From: Rhizobium sp. BK399
GTDB taxonomy: Bacteria > Pseudomonadota > Alphaproteobacteria > Rhizobiales > Rhizobiaceae
Direction: 5' to 3'
Assembly: GCF_014194695.1 (NCBI RefSeq)
Contig: NZ_JACIAH010000001.1
Coordinates: forward strand, 868,001-932,000
DNA length: 64,000 bases
In this document: positions 9,595-20,030 of the stretch, in pieces
Numbering within the stretch: position 1 is the first letter of the stretch
Layout: every line of letters starts with the position of its first letter
Translations under genes and position numbers: made by a program
The notes under the pieces: generated by a model
Told to the model about the DNA's origin: nothing
Database searches by the model: none
Seen by the model: only the letters and a program-made list of their open reading frames with translations

Positions 9595-11031
9595 ATGTCC
9601 CCAAAAAAGACGACGCTGAAGCCTGCCAGAAACGTACCCGCCTCGAAAAAAACTCCCCCGGACCCCGGACATCAGCGCGGCGTGGCAAACTGGAAGGAAG
9701 CGGCGCAGTTCTTGCGGGCACGCGGCATCGAGGACATCGAATGCATCACGCCGGACCTCGCCGGCGTGCCGCGTGGCAAGATGATGCCGAGTTCGAAGTT
9801 CACCTCGAACACCTCGCTTGCGCTGCCTTCGGCGATCTATCGCCACACCATCTCCGGCGAATATCCTGACGAAACGGAAAGCTTCCGCTACGAGCCACGG
9901 GACAGCGACCTGAAGCTGGTGCCCGATCTTTCGACGCTTTCCGTCGTCCCTTGGGAAACCGACCCGACGGCGCAGGTGATCTGCGATATTGTTAGCGTGG
10001 ATGGGGAAGAGGTTCCCTATACACCGCGAAACGTCCTGAAGCGCGTGCTGAAGCTCTATGGCGACCGCGGCTGGAAACCGATCGTGGCGCCAGAGATCGA
10101 ATTCTATCTCGTTGCCAAGAACGACGACCCTGATTATCCGCTGCATCCGCCGAAGGGCCGCTCCGGCCGCTCGATCCTCGGCGGTCAGGGCTATTCGATC
10201 GCCGGCATCAACGAGTTCGACGAACTGATCGACGACATCTATCACTTCTCGGAAAAGCAGGGCCTCGAGATCGACACGCTGATCCACGAGGAAGGTCCGG
10301 CGCAGCTCGAAATCAACCTGCGCCACGGCAATCCGATCGAGCTTGCCGACCAGGTGTTTCTGTTCAAGCGCACCATCCGCGAAGCGGCGATGAAGCATGG
10401 CATCTATGCCACCTTCATGGCCAAGCCGATGCAGGGGCAGCCGGGTTCGGCGATGCACATCCACCAATCGGTGGTCAACAGCGAGACGGGCAAGAACATC
10501 TTCTCGAACCCCGATGGTTCTGCCTCTCGCGAATTCTTCCATTTCATCGGCGGCCTGCAGAAATACGTGCCGAGTTCAATGGTGATGCTGGCGCCCTATG
10601 TGAACTCCTATCGGCGACTGACACCCGACATGTCGGCGCCCGTCAACAACGCCTGGGGCTACGACAACCGCACGACGGCGTTCCGCGTGCCGGTGTCCGA
10701 CCCGCAGGCACGGCGCGTGGAAAACCGGCTGCCGAGTTCGGATGCCAATCCATACCTCGCGCTTGCGGCCTCGCTCGCCTCCGGCCTGCTCGGTATCATG
10801 AAGGGCATCGAACCGACAGCGCCGACAGAGGATACCGCAAACGAGGGCTCGATCGACCTGCCGCGCGGCCTGCTGGAAGCGGTCGCGCTAATGGAAGACG
10901 AGGAGGCCTTCGAGGAAGTGTTCGGCAAAGAGTTCCTCGGCATCTATGCTGGCGTGAAGCGTGGAGAGTTCGAAACCTTCATGCAGGTGATCAGCCCCTG
11001 GGAGCGCGAATTCCTTCTGCTGAACGTGTAG
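9595..11031 (+). CDS. Glutamine synthetase family protein, probable gamma-glutamylpolyamine synthetase (PuuA-like)
   Basis: A 478-residue member of the glutamine synthetase superfamily that ligates glutamate to an amine. The N-terminal beta-grasp part has a DLAGVPRGKMMPSSKF stretch (about 45-60). The catalytic domain has the metal-binding EIEFYL motif, the QLEINLRHGNP motif and the GSAMHIHQS motif, all standard for the fold. PuuA-type enzymes start putrescine breakdown by making gamma-glutamylputrescine. The gene 13 bases downstream encodes an oxidase of the PuuB type, which favours polyamine catabolism over ammonia assimilation. The ATG at 9595 is chosen because upstream codons look non-coding, although no strong ribosome site precedes it. 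Confidence 0.85.
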   Translation: MSPKKTTLKPARNVPASKKTPPDPGHQRGVANWKEAAQFLRARGIEDIECITPDLAGVPRGKMMPSSKFTSNTSLALPSAIYRHTISGEYPDETESFRYEPRDSDLKLVPDLSTLSVVPWETDPTAQVICDIVSVDGEEVPYTPRNVLKRVLKLYGDRGWKPIVAPEIEFYLVAKNDDPDYPLHPPKGRSGRSILGGQGYSIAGINEFDELIDDIYHFSEKQGLEIDTLIHEEGPAQLEINLRHGNPIELADQVFLFKRTIREAAMKHGIYATFMAKPMQGQPGSAMHIHQSVVNSETGKNIFSNPDGSASREFFHFIGGLQKYVPSSMVMLAPYVNSYRRLTPDMSAPVNNAWGYDNRTTAFRVPVSDPQARRVENRLPSSDANPYLALAASLASGLLGIMKGIEPTAPTEDTANEGSIDLPRGLLEAVALMEDEEAFEEVFGKEFLGIYAGVKRGEFETFMQVISPWEREFLLLNV

Positions 11032-11044
11032 GGAGGGCTCAGTC

Positions 11045-12343
11045 ATGACATCGCAGGAGAGATGGCAGAGCCCCATTGCGCCCGGCATTTCGTGGTATCA
11101 GGCCACCTCGGGCGAGCGGCCGACCTATCCCGAAATGGACGGCTCGAAGACGTGCGACGTCGCCATCGTCGGCGGCGGCTACACCGGCCTTCAAGCCGCC
11201 TACAATCTCGCCACGTCAGGCGTCTCGGTGGTTCTCATCGAGGCGTGCCGGGTTGGCGACGGCGCCTCGGGCCGCAATGGTGGCCAGCTTGGTACCGGAC
11301 AGCGCTGGTGGCCGGAAGAACTTGAGGAAAAGATCGGCTACGAACGCTCGCGCGCATTGTTCGATCTGGCCGAGGCAGCCAAGCACCATCTCATGGATTT
11401 CGCGACCGACCATCAGATCGACATGGAGTACATGCCGGGTCAGATGAACGTCGCGCACAAGGAGAGCTACAAGGCGGACTACTACGAAAATGCTGAAATC
11501 GCGGCGATGCGCTACAATTATCCGCACATGCGCTTCATGGACAAAGCCGAAACCCAAGAGCGTCTCGGCTCAACGCGCTACTATTGCGGCGTTCGCGACA
11601 CCGGCACTGGCCACATTCAGCCGCTCAAACTGCTGATCGGGCTCGCCCGCGTTGCAGCCAATGCCGGTGCACAGATTTACGAGATGACCAAGGCCTCGGC
11701 GATCCTTCATGGCAGCAACAAGGTGATAATCGAGACGTCGCGGGGCACGATTACTGCCGACAGGGCGCTGATCGCTTGCAATGGCTACATCGGCAATCTC
11801 GAGCCGGTGACGGCTAGCCATGTGATGCCCATCCGCTCCTTTATCGGGGCTACCGTGCCGCTCGATGGGCACCCGCAAGTGCTGTCAGGCGGAGAGTCCG
11901 TGGCCGACTCACGCTTCGTCGTGCGCTACTTCCGCAAATCCAAGGACGGCCGGCTGCTCTTTGGCGGTCGGGAGGCCTATACGGCCGACAATCCGCGCGA
12001 CATAACGCAGCACATCCGCCGACAAATCGCCGAGATTTACCCGGCGCTTCGGGATATCGAGATTTCGCACGCCTGGGGAGGCTCGGTCGGCATCACCATG
12101 CCACGGCAACCGTTCGTGCGTGAGGTGATGCCTGGTGTGACGTCCATTGGCGGCTATTCCGGGCATGGCGTGATGCTGTCCAATTACTGTGGAAAGCTCT
12201 ATGCTGACACGGTGCTCGGGCGATCGGCGGATTTGGAGCTTTTCAAATCGCTGGATATTCCGGCATTTCCGGGAGGCGCGGCCATGCGTGCGCCGCTGCT
12301 TTTCCTGGCGCTTTCCTGGTTTGCCTTGCGCGACAAGTTTTAG
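11045..12343 (+). CDS. FAD-dependent oxidoreductase, probable gamma-glutamylputrescine oxidase (PuuB-like)
   Basis: A 432-residue DAO-family flavoenzyme. The dinucleotide motif VAIVGGGYTGLQAAYNLA lies at about residues 39-56. A DGASGRNGGQLGTGQ stretch near 75-89 is the usual FAD contact of the PuuB/OrdL group. The C-terminal SIGGYSGHGVMLSNYCGKLYAD is the second FAD-binding block. It should oxidise a gamma-glutamylated amine or another secondary amine to an aldehyde with release of hydrogen peroxide. A GGGAGGG site precedes the ATG at 11045. It is 13 bases from the synthetase gene, so the two form an operon. The aldehyde dehydrogenase and hydrolase steps are not encoded nearby. Confidence 0.88.
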   Translation: MTSQERWQSPIAPGISWYQATSGERPTYPEMDGSKTCDVAIVGGGYTGLQAAYNLATSGVSVVLIEACRVGDGASGRNGGQLGTGQRWWPEELEEKIGYERSRALFDLAEAAKHHLMDFATDHQIDMEYMPGQMNVAHKESYKADYYENAEIAAMRYNYPHMRFMDKAETQERLGSTRYYCGVRDTGTGHIQPLKLLIGLARVAANAGAQIYEMTKASAILHGSNKVIIETSRGTITADRALIACNGYIGNLEPVTASHVMPIRSFIGATVPLDGHPQVLSGGESVADSRFVVRYFRKSKDGRLLFGGREAYTADNPRDITQHIRRQIAEIYPALRDIEISHAWGGSVGITMPRQPFVREVMPGVTSIGGYSGHGVMLSNYCGKLYADTVLGRSADLELFKSLDIPAFPGGAAMRAPLLFLALSWFALRDKF

Positions 12344-12476
12344 TCAGATTGCGGATTTCATCGCGCGGCAATTCGATCTAAAACCTCTTTCCGAGAGATT
12401 CATTGCATCGCACACTGGCTTTTTTAAATCGATTAGATTAAAGAGCCAATAACCCGTCTGATTGAGAGACATCCTC

Positions 12477-13952
12477 ATGAGCAGCCAAACCATCCCCGTT
12501 GAACCCTTTGATTATGTCGTTTTCGGCGGCAGTGGCGACCTTGCAGAACGCAAGTTGCTGCCGGCCCTTTATCACCGGCAAGTCGAGGGTCAGTTCTCCG
12601 AGCCGACCCGCATCATCGGTGCGTCGCGTAGCCCGCTGACGAACGAGGAATATCGAAAGTTTGCCCAGGATGCCCTGAACGAACACCTCAAGAAGGGCGA
12701 ATACAACGAAGCCGAAGTCACGAAGTTCCTGCAGCGCCTGTACTACGTACCAGTCGATGCGCGCTCGGATGCCGGCTGGGATCACCTCAAGAAGCTTCTG
12801 GACGAAGGCAAGGATCGCGTACGCGCCTTCTACCTCGCCGTCGCACCGGGCATTTTCGGCGACATTTCGCAGAAGATCCACGATCATAAGCTGATCACTA
12901 AGTCGACGCGCATCGTGGTCGAGAAGCCGATCGGTCGCGATCTCGCTTCCGCCCTGCAGCTGAACGACACCATCGGCAAGGTCTTCAAGGAAGAGCAGAT
13001 CTTCCGCATCGACCACTACCTTGGCAAGGAAACGGTGCAGAACCTGATGGCGCTGCGCTTTGCCAACGCCCTCTACGAGCCGCTGTGGAACGCCAACCAT
13101 ATCGACCACGTGCAGATCACGGTCGCGGAGTCGGTCGGTCTCGAAGGCCGCGCCGGATATTACGACACCGCTGGGGCGCTGCGCGACATGGTGCAGAACC
13201 ACATCATGCAGCTCGTCTGCCTGGTCGCGATGGAAGTCCCCTCCTCGATGGACTCCGAGGCCGTCCGCGACGAGAAGCTGAAAGTGCTGCGTGCATTGAA
13301 GCCGATCAACGCATCGAACGTCGAGACCAACACCGTACGTGGCCAATATCGTGCCGGCGCTTCCGGCAGCGGTCCGGTCAAGGGATACCTTGAAGAGCTC
13401 GAAGGCGGCGTTTCGAACACCGAGACCTTCGTGGCGATCAAGGCGGAGATCGGCAATTGGCGCTGGGCTGGCGTTCCCTTCTATATCAGAACCGGCAAGC
13501 GCCTTGCGGGTCGCATGTCGGAAATCGTCATCACTTTCAAGCCGATCCCGCACTCGGTCTTCGACCAGTCCGCCGGTCGTATCAACCAGAACCAGCTCAT
13601 CATCCGCCTGCAGCCAGATGAAGGCGTCAAGCAGTCGCTGATGATCAAAGACCCCGGCCCGGGAGGCATGCGTCTGCGCAACGTGTCGCTCGATATGAGC
13701 TTCGCCGACGCCTTCCAGGTCCGTAACCCTGACGCTTACGAGCGCCTGCTGATGGACGTCATCCGCTCCAACCAGACGCTGTTCATGCGCCGCGACGAAG
13801 TCGAGGCCGCGTGGCAGTGGGTCGACCCGATCCTGAAGGGCTGGGAATCCACCGGCCAGAAAGTTCAGGGTTACACCGCCGGCACCTGGGGCCCCAGCCA
13901 GTCGATTGCGCTCATCGAGCGTGATGGCCGCACCTGGCACGACAACCTGTAG
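12477..13952 (+). CDS. zwf: Glucose-6-phosphate 1-dehydrogenase
   Basis: It oxidises glucose 6-phosphate to 6-phosphogluconolactone with NADP, feeding the Entner-Doudoroff pathway. From the ATG at 12477 the protein has 491 residues, the usual length. The cofactor motif VVFGGSGDLAERKL is at about 14-27. The active-site signature RIDHYLGKETVQN holds the catalytic His and the substrate-binding Lys. VEKPIGRDL marks the conserved NADP-side block. It is the first gene of a zwf-pgl-edd operon; pgl begins 11 bases after its stop. A TTG at 12462 is possible in frame, but the ATG behind GAGAGAC is preferred. Confidence 0.97.
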   Translation: MSSQTIPVEPFDYVVFGGSGDLAERKLLPALYHRQVEGQFSEPTRIIGASRSPLTNEEYRKFAQDALNEHLKKGEYNEAEVTKFLQRLYYVPVDARSDAGWDHLKKLLDEGKDRVRAFYLAVAPGIFGDISQKIHDHKLITKSTRIVVEKPIGRDLASALQLNDTIGKVFKEEQIFRIDHYLGKETVQNLMALRFANALYEPLWNANHIDHVQITVAESVGLEGRAGYYDTAGALRDMVQNHIMQLVCLVAMEVPSSMDSEAVRDEKLKVLRALKPINASNVETNTVRGQYRAGASGSGPVKGYLEELEGGVSNTETFVAIKAEIGNWRWAGVPFYIRTGKRLAGRMSEIVITFKPIPHSVFDQSAGRINQNQLIIRLQPDEGVKQSLMIKDPGPGGMRLRNVSLDMSFADAFQVRNPDAYERLLMDVIRSNQTLFMRRDEVEAAWQWVDPILKGWESTGQKVQGYTAGTWGPSQSIALIERDGRTWHDNL

Positions 13953-13963
13953 GATCAGAGACG

Positions 13964-14662
13964 ATGGCAGCGACGATGCATGCTTTTGCCAATGGCGCGG
14001 AACTGGCTCGCAACCTAGCAGACAAAGTCGCTGCGTCGCTTTCCGCGGCAATCGACGAACGGGGAGCGGCAACCTTTGCCGTTTCCGGCGGCTCGACGCC
14101 GAAGCGCTTCTTCCAGGAGCTTTCGGCGCGCGATCTCAACTGGGCGAAGGTGACCATCACGCTCGTGGATGAACGCTTTGTTCCGGCCGACAACCCACGC
14201 TCGAACCATCTGCTGGTGGCCGAAAACCTTCTCCAGAACAAGGCCAAGGAAGCGAATTTCCTGCCGCTCTACCAGGCGGCAGCTTCGGTCGAGGACGCCG
14301 CAAAGCTCGCGACGAAGGCGACCGAAACAATCGGCAATCCCTTCGATGTTGCAATCCTCGGGATGGGTGGTGATGGCCACACCGCTTCGTTCTTCCCTGA
14401 TGGCAGCAACCTCAATGCCGCTCTCGACCCGAAGACGCCGCGTGGTATCATCACCATGGAGGCTGAGGGCGCGGGTGAACCGCGGCTGACCTTCACCTTC
14501 TCCAGCCTCCAGGATGCAAAGCTGCTCGTGCTTCATATCGAAGGCGAGAGCAAAAAGGACGTCCTGGCGAAGGCGGAAGGCGCCGGCGACGAGGCAGAGA
14601 TGCCGATCCGCGCCATTCTGCGGCGGGCAGCGAGCCCCGTCGAAATCTACTGGGCTCCATAA
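13964..14662 (+). CDS. pgl: 6-phosphogluconolactonase (DevB/SOL family)
   Basis: It hydrolyses 6-phosphogluconolactone to 6-phosphogluconate, the second step of the operon's pathway. At 232 residues it is a standard DevB-type enzyme of the glucosamine-6-phosphate-isomerase fold. Diagnostic stretches are FAVSGGSTPKRFFQEL (about 37-52), the DERFVPADNPRSNHLL block and the ILGMGGDGHTASFFP block around 128-142. The gene lies between zwf and edd with an 11-base gap upstream and 60 bases downstream, so the three are probably one transcript. Confidence 0.96.
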   Translation: MAATMHAFANGAELARNLADKVAASLSAAIDERGAATFAVSGGSTPKRFFQELSARDLNWAKVTITLVDERFVPADNPRSNHLLVAENLLQNKAKEANFLPLYQAAASVEDAAKLATKATETIGNPFDVAILGMGGDGHTASFFPDGSNLNAALDPKTPRGIITMEAEGAGEPRLTFTFSSLQDAKLLVLHIEGESKKDVLAKAEGAGDEAEMPIRAILRRAASPVEIYWAP

Positions 14663-14722
14663 GCCTTCGGGCAGATAGCCGCGAACGAAAAACTGAAGAG
14701 CAAACAAGGCAGGATAACTCCC

Positions 14723-16543
14723 ATGTCCGCTAATGCACGCATTTCTGCGATCACCGCCCGCATTGTCGAACGATCGAAGCCGACGCGCGGACTTTATCTG
14801 GAGCGCCTGCGCAATGCCGCCTCGAAGAGTGTGAGCCGCTCCGTTCTCGGATGCGCCAACCTCGCGCATGGCTTTGCGGTCTGTTCCCCCGCCGAGAAAG
14901 ACGCTCTTGCGGGGGACCGCGTGCCCAATCTCGGCATCATCACCTCCTACAATGACATGCTCTCGGCGCATCAGCCGTTCGAGACCTATCCCGCGATTAT
15001 CCGCGAGGCGGCAGCCGAGGCCGGCGGCATTGCACAGGTCGCAGGCGCTGTTCCCGCCATGTGCGACGGCGTCACCCAAGGTCAGCCGGGGATGGAGCTC
15101 TCGTTGTTTTCCCGCGACCTGATCGCCATGGCGGCCGGCGTTGGCCTCTCCCACAACATGTTCGATGCCGCTCTCTTCCTCGGCGTCTGCGACAAGATCG
15201 TGCCGGGTCTCGTCATCGCCGCCCTATCCTTCGGCCATCTGCCTGCGATCTTCGTTCCTGCCGGCCCGATGACGTCGGGGCTGCCGAACGACGAAAAGTC
15301 GCGCGTGCGCCAGCTCTATGCCGAAGGCAAGGTTGGCCGTGCCGAGTTGCTAGAGGCTGAATCGAAGTCGTATCACGGTCCGGGCACCTGCACCTTCTAC
15401 GGTACGGCGAACTCGAACCAGATGCTGATGGAAATCATGGGCTTCCATATGCCTGGCTCCTCCTTCATCAATCCAGGCACGCCGCTGCGCGAGGCCTTCA
15501 CGCGCGAAGCGGCCAAACGGGCGCTGGCGATCACCGCGCAGGGCAACGAATTCACGCCGGCCGGCGAGATGATCGACGAGCGCTCGGTCGTCAACGGTGT
15601 CGTCGGCCTGCATGCCACCGGCGGCTCGACGAACCACACGCTGCACCTCGTCGCCATGGCGCGGGCAGCCGGTATCCAGCTCACCTGGCAGGATATTGCC
15701 GAGCTCTCCGAGATCGTGCCGCTGTTGGCACGCGTCTATCCGAACGGCCTTGCCGACGTGAACCACTTCCACGCCGCCGGCGGCATGGGCTTCCTCATCA
15801 AGGAATTGCTCAAGCACGGCATGGTACATGATGACGTACGCACCGTCTTCGGACATGGCCTGCAGGCCTACACGATCGACCCCCGCCTCGGCGACGACGG
15901 CGCGATCGTGCGCGAACCCGCACCGGAAAAGAGTGTCGACCCGAAGGTGCTCGCCAATATCGAAACGCCCTTCCAGGCTAATGGCGGCCTGAAGATGCTT
16001 CGCGGCAATATCGGCAAGGCAGTCATCAAGATCTCGGCGGTCAAGCCGGACCGGCATGTCATCGAAGCACCGGCCGTTGTCTTCCATAGCCAGCAGGAGC
16101 TTCAGGACGCTTTCAAGGAAGGCAAGCTCAACAAGGACTTCATCGCCGTCGTGCGCTTCCAGGGACCGAAGGCGAACGGCATGCCGGAACTGCACAAGCT
16201 GACGCCGCCGCTCGGCGTGCTGCAGGATCGCGGCTTCCGCGTCGCGCTGCTGACAGATGGCCGCATGTCCGGCGCCTCCGGCAAAGTGCCGGCGGCGATC
16301 CACGTCACGCCCGAGGCTGTCGATGGCGGCCCGATCGCTCGCATCAAGGACGGCGATATCATCCGTCTCGACGCGATCGCCGGCACTTTGGAAGTTCTTG
16401 TCGACGCAGCTGATATGGCCGAGCGTGAGTCGGTGGTCGCCGATCTGTCGGAGAACGAATTCGGCATGGGCCGCGACCTGTTTGCGCCATTCCGCCGGGC
16501 GGTTGGCCCGTCGGATCGTGGTGCGAGTGTGCTCTTCCACTAG
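14723..16543 (+). CDS. edd: Phosphogluconate dehydratase
   Basis: It dehydrates 6-phosphogluconate to 2-keto-3-deoxy-6-phosphogluconate, the committing step of the Entner-Doudoroff pathway. The 606-residue length is typical of the IlvD/Edd family. Family blocks include [20 protein letters not shown], with one iron-sulfur cysteine, the [11 protein letters not shown] stretch with a second, and [19 protein letters not shown] near residue 515. The expected partner aldolase (eda) is not in the window. A terminator follows 24 bases after the stop codon, so edd is the last gene of this operon. Confidence 0.97.
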   Translation: MSANARISAITARIVERSKPTRGLYLERLRNAASKSVSRSVLGCANLAHGFAVCSPAEKDALAGDRVPNLGIITSYNDMLSAHQPFETYPAIIREAAAEAGGIAQVAGAVPAMCDGVTQGQPGMELSLFSRDLIAMAAGVGLSHNMFDAALFLGVCDKIVPGLVIAALSFGHLPAIFVPAGPMTSGLPNDEKSRVRQLYAEGKVGRAELLEAESKSYHGPGTCTFYGTANSNQMLMEIMGFHMPGSSFINPGTPLREAFTREAAKRALAITAQGNEFTPAGEMIDERSVVNGVVGLHATGGSTNHTLHLVAMARAAGIQLTWQDIAELSEIVPLLARVYPNGLADVNHFHAAGGMGFLIKELLKHGMVHDDVRTVFGHGLQAYTIDPRLGDDGAIVREPAPEKSVDPKVLANIETPFQANGGLKMLRGNIGKAVIKISAVKPDRHVIEAPAVVFHSQQELQDAFKEGKLNKDFIAVVRFQGPKANGMPELHKLTPPLGVLQDRGFRVALLTDGRMSGASGKVPAAIHVTPEAVDGGPIARIKDGDIIRLDAIAGTLEVLVDAADMAERESVVADLSENEFGMGRDLFAPFRRAVGPSDRGASVLFH

Positions 16544-16566
16544 TCGGTAGCCAGCCATCAAACAAC

Positions 16567-16594
16567 AAAGCCCGCGAGGAAGCTCGCGGGCTTT
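16567..16594. terminator. Bidirectional terminator between edd and the PilZ-like gene
   Basis: A perfect 12-bp stem (AAAGCCCGCGAG / CTCGCGGGCTTT) with a GAAG loop lies between two converging genes. Plus-strand transcripts exit through TTTGTCTTTT and minus-strand transcripts through TTTGTTGTT, so it can serve both edd and the gene at 16616-16969. Confidence 0.85.
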
Positions 16595-16615
16595 GTCTTT
16601 TGATGGTTTGAAAAC

Positions 16616-16969
16616 TCAGGCGCGAATATCGAGAACGCGATCGCGGTGCGCCGGATGTGTGCTGTAGACGAAGATCTTGTTCAGTTCCTTGTCGTTCAGC
16701 ATGCGCAGGAATCGGACTTCGATCGTGTTGTTCGCATTCACCCTCATCAGCATGCAGCCGACTTTGGTGATGCGCGCATCCGGAATATCGAGATAGAACT
16801 GCTTCGGAAGGGCGTATTGGGTGAGGAGCGCGAGAACCGCCGTGCTCTTGGAAATGCGAATGATGTCGCACCGCCGGGACGCCATGTGCATGACGCCTTT
16901 TTCCGTATATTCGATGCGCGCGGCGTTCCTCGTATCCTCCATTCTGAACCGCACTTCGCGGTCGTACAT
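16616..16969 (-). CDS. PilZ-like domain protein (117 aa), lacking the RxxxR motif
   Basis: A small soluble protein of 117 residues from ATG 16969, which follows AGAGGA by seven bases; longer in-frame starts lack a site. The C-terminal part (ALPKQFYLDIPDARITK, then a cysteine and EVRFL, about residues 54-86) has the strand pattern of a PilZ barrel. The canonical cyclic-di-GMP-binding RxxxR is not present; the corresponding region reads ASRRCDIIRISKS. It may be a degenerate, non-binding PilZ domain or a different small beta-barrel. It converges with edd and stands alone between two carbohydrate operons. Confidence 0.6.
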   Translation of the reverse strand: MYDREVRFRMEDTRNAARIEYTEKGVMHMASRRCDIIRISKSTAVLALLTQYALPKQFYLDIPDARITKVGCMLMRVNANNTIEVRFLRMLNDKELNKIFVYSTHPAHRDRVLDIRA

Positions 16970-17174
16970 GAAGGATTCCTCTTTGTTCAGAAAGTGCTGC
17001 CCAAAGGGCATCGGATTGGATGGAGCCACCGCTCGTATTCCCCTCAATACTCAATGAGGAAATACTAGCGGGCGATGCTTAACAGAAGGTGAGAGCAGTT
17101 TCGATATCGAGTACTGTCCACAGCGAACGGCGAGGCGTGTCTCAGCAAATAATATTGTTTTCGATCAGATACAT

Positions 17175-17209
17175 AAAAAGCCCGGCAGCGCTTGCTGACC
17201 CCCGGGCTT
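17175..17209 (-). terminator. Rho-independent terminator of the agl operon
   Basis: Downstream of aglK, AAGCCCGG at 17178-17185 pairs with CCGGGCTT at 17202-17209. On the minus strand the stem is followed by a run of T (17175-17179 on the plus strand are A). It lies about 30 bases past the aglK stop codon. Confidence 0.8.
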
Positions 17210-17239
17210 CGCTTTTTGCTGCTCCCGTTTGGAGCAATT

Positions 17240-18331
<1,092 letters not shown>

Positions 18332-18351
18332 TAATTCCTCCTCCAGAATCG

Positions 18352-20004
18352 TCAGGCGAGACGAGCGAAATACGCTCCCCATGCCGGAATATCGATCTTC
18401 TCACCGTAGTTATTGCTGACGAAGCCGTGGCCCGTCAACGCCTGCCAGTCGCCGGCGGGCAAAACAGCTGCGCTTTCGGTAGCGCTCATGTTGAAGACAC
18501 AAAGCAGCTTCTCGTTGCCGTATTCGCGCACGAAAATCAGCACGTCGTCCTGCGGTTCCATGAACTCGATCTCGCCCTTCGCAAAGGCGGGATGCTGCTT
18601 GCGGAAGGCGAGGAAGCGGCGATAGTGCTCGAGCACCGAGGTCTCATCGCCCTGCTGGACGCTGACTGCGCGCAGGATGTGTTCGACCGGGACCGGCAGC
18701 CATGGCTTGACGGTGGAGAAGCCACCCTGAGCAACCTGACTGTCCCAGACCATCGGCGTGCGGCAGCCGTCACGGCCCTTGAACTCCGGCCAGAACTGGA
18801 TGCCGTACGGGTCCTGCAGGTCCTGGTAGGCAAGATCGGCTTCGGTGAGGCCGAGTTCCTCGCCCTGATAGAGGCAGACCGAGCCGCGCAACGTCAGCAG
18901 CAGGGACGCATACTGCTTGGCAAAGGCATCGTGGTCAGCGACCAGCGATCCCCAGCGGCTGACATGGCGCATGACATCGTGGTTGGAGAAAGCCCAGCAG
19001 GCCCAGCCATCCGGTGCAGCCGCAGCGAAGTCTTCCATGACCTCTTCAACCCGCTCGGGAGCCAGGGGATCGGGCGCAAGGAACTCGAAGGCATAACACA
19101 TATGCATCTTGTCGTTGCCTGATGTGTATTCGCCGACGATCTCGAGACCGCGCTGACTGTCGCCCACCTCGCCGACGGCCGCAATCGCCGGAAACTCCTC
19201 GAGCACGGCGCGGAACCGCTTGAGAAACTCGAGGTTCTCCGGGCGGTTCTTGTCGTAGACGTGTTCCTGGAAGTTATAGGGATTGACCGCCGGAGCGGTG
19301 GACGCGTTGCGACGCTCAGGGGGCAGAGCCGGATTGTCGCGCAGTTCCCTATCATGGAAGTAGAAGTTGATCGTATCGAGACGGAAGCCGTCGACGCCGC
19401 GCTTCAGCCAGAAGCGCACCACATCCAGCAGCCGATCCTGAACCTCGGGATTGTGCAGGTTCATATCCGGTTGCGAGGTCAGGAAGTTATGCATGTAGTA
19501 TTGCATGCGCGTCGGGTCCCACGCCCATGCGGACCCGCCGAAGATCGACAGCCAGTTGTTCGGCGGCGTGCCGTCCGGCTTGGCATCGGCCCAGACATAC
19601 CAATCCGCCTTGGCGTTCGTCTTGCTCGTGCGGCTTTCGACGAACCAAGGATGCTGGTCCGAGCTGTGCGAGATGACGAGGTCGATCATCACGCGGATAC
19701 CGAGGCGATGGGCTTCTGCTATCAGCGTGTCGAAATCCACCAGCGTGCCAAAAATCGGATCGACGTTTTCGTAGTCGGAAACGTCATAGCCGAAATCGCG
19801 CATCGGCGAGGTGAAGAACGGCGAGATCCAGATCGCGTCGGCGCCGAGGGCCGCGACATGCGGCAAACGGGCGGTGATGCCCTTCAGATCGCCGATGCCG
19901 TCGCCGTTCGAATCCTGGTAGGAGCGCGGGTAGATCTGATAGATCACCGCGCCCCGCCACCAGTCCTTGTCGGCCGTCAAAATGGATTGGGATGCCATGC
20001 TCAT
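18352..20004 (-). CDS. aglA: Alpha-glucosidase, GH13 family
   Basis: A cytoplasmic 550-residue glycoside hydrolase that releases glucose from imported sucrose, maltose, trehalose or similar sugars. GH13 landmarks are clear: the GDGIGDLKGI calcium-site-like loop at about 34-43, the nucleophile Asp210 in GVDGFRLDTIN, the acid/base Glu279 in AVGEVGD, and the transition-state Asp343 in FSNHD. No signal peptide is present, as expected for an enzyme acting after transport. Starts at 20004 and 19998 share one AGGA site and differ by two residues. It lies between aglG and aglK in the operon, and its product feeds zwf and the Entner-Doudoroff genes next door. Confidence 0.95.
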   Translation of the reverse strand: MSMASQSILTADKDWWRGAVIYQIYPRSYQDSNGDGIGDLKGITARLPHVAALGADAIWISPFFTSPMRDFGYDVSDYENVDPIFGTLVDFDTLIAEAHRLGIRVMIDLVISHSSDQHPWFVESRTSKTNAKADWYVWADAKPDGTPPNNWLSIFGGSAWAWDPTRMQYYMHNFLTSQPDMNLHNPEVQDRLLDVVRFWLKRGVDGFRLDTINFYFHDRELRDNPALPPERRNASTAPAVNPYNFQEHVYDKNRPENLEFLKRFRAVLEEFPAIAAVGEVGDSQRGLEIVGEYTSGNDKMHMCYAFEFLAPDPLAPERVEEVMEDFAAAAPDGWACWAFSNHDVMRHVSRWGSLVADHDAFAKQYASLLLTLRGSVCLYQGEELGLTEADLAYQDLQDPYGIQFWPEFKGRDGCRTPMVWDSQVAQGGFSTVKPWLPVPVEHILRAVSVQQGDETSVLEHYRRFLAFRKQHPAFAKGEIEFMEPQDDVLIFVREYGNEKLLCVFNMSATESAAVLPAGDWQALTGHGFVSNNYGEKIDIPAWGAYFARLA

Positions 20005-20030
20005 GTTTCCTGTTGGATGCTTTCTGGTTG

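Noticed and set aside
12438..14072. A 544-codon minus-strand frame opposite zwf
   Set aside because: Antisense to zwf, with no motif and no sensible start context.
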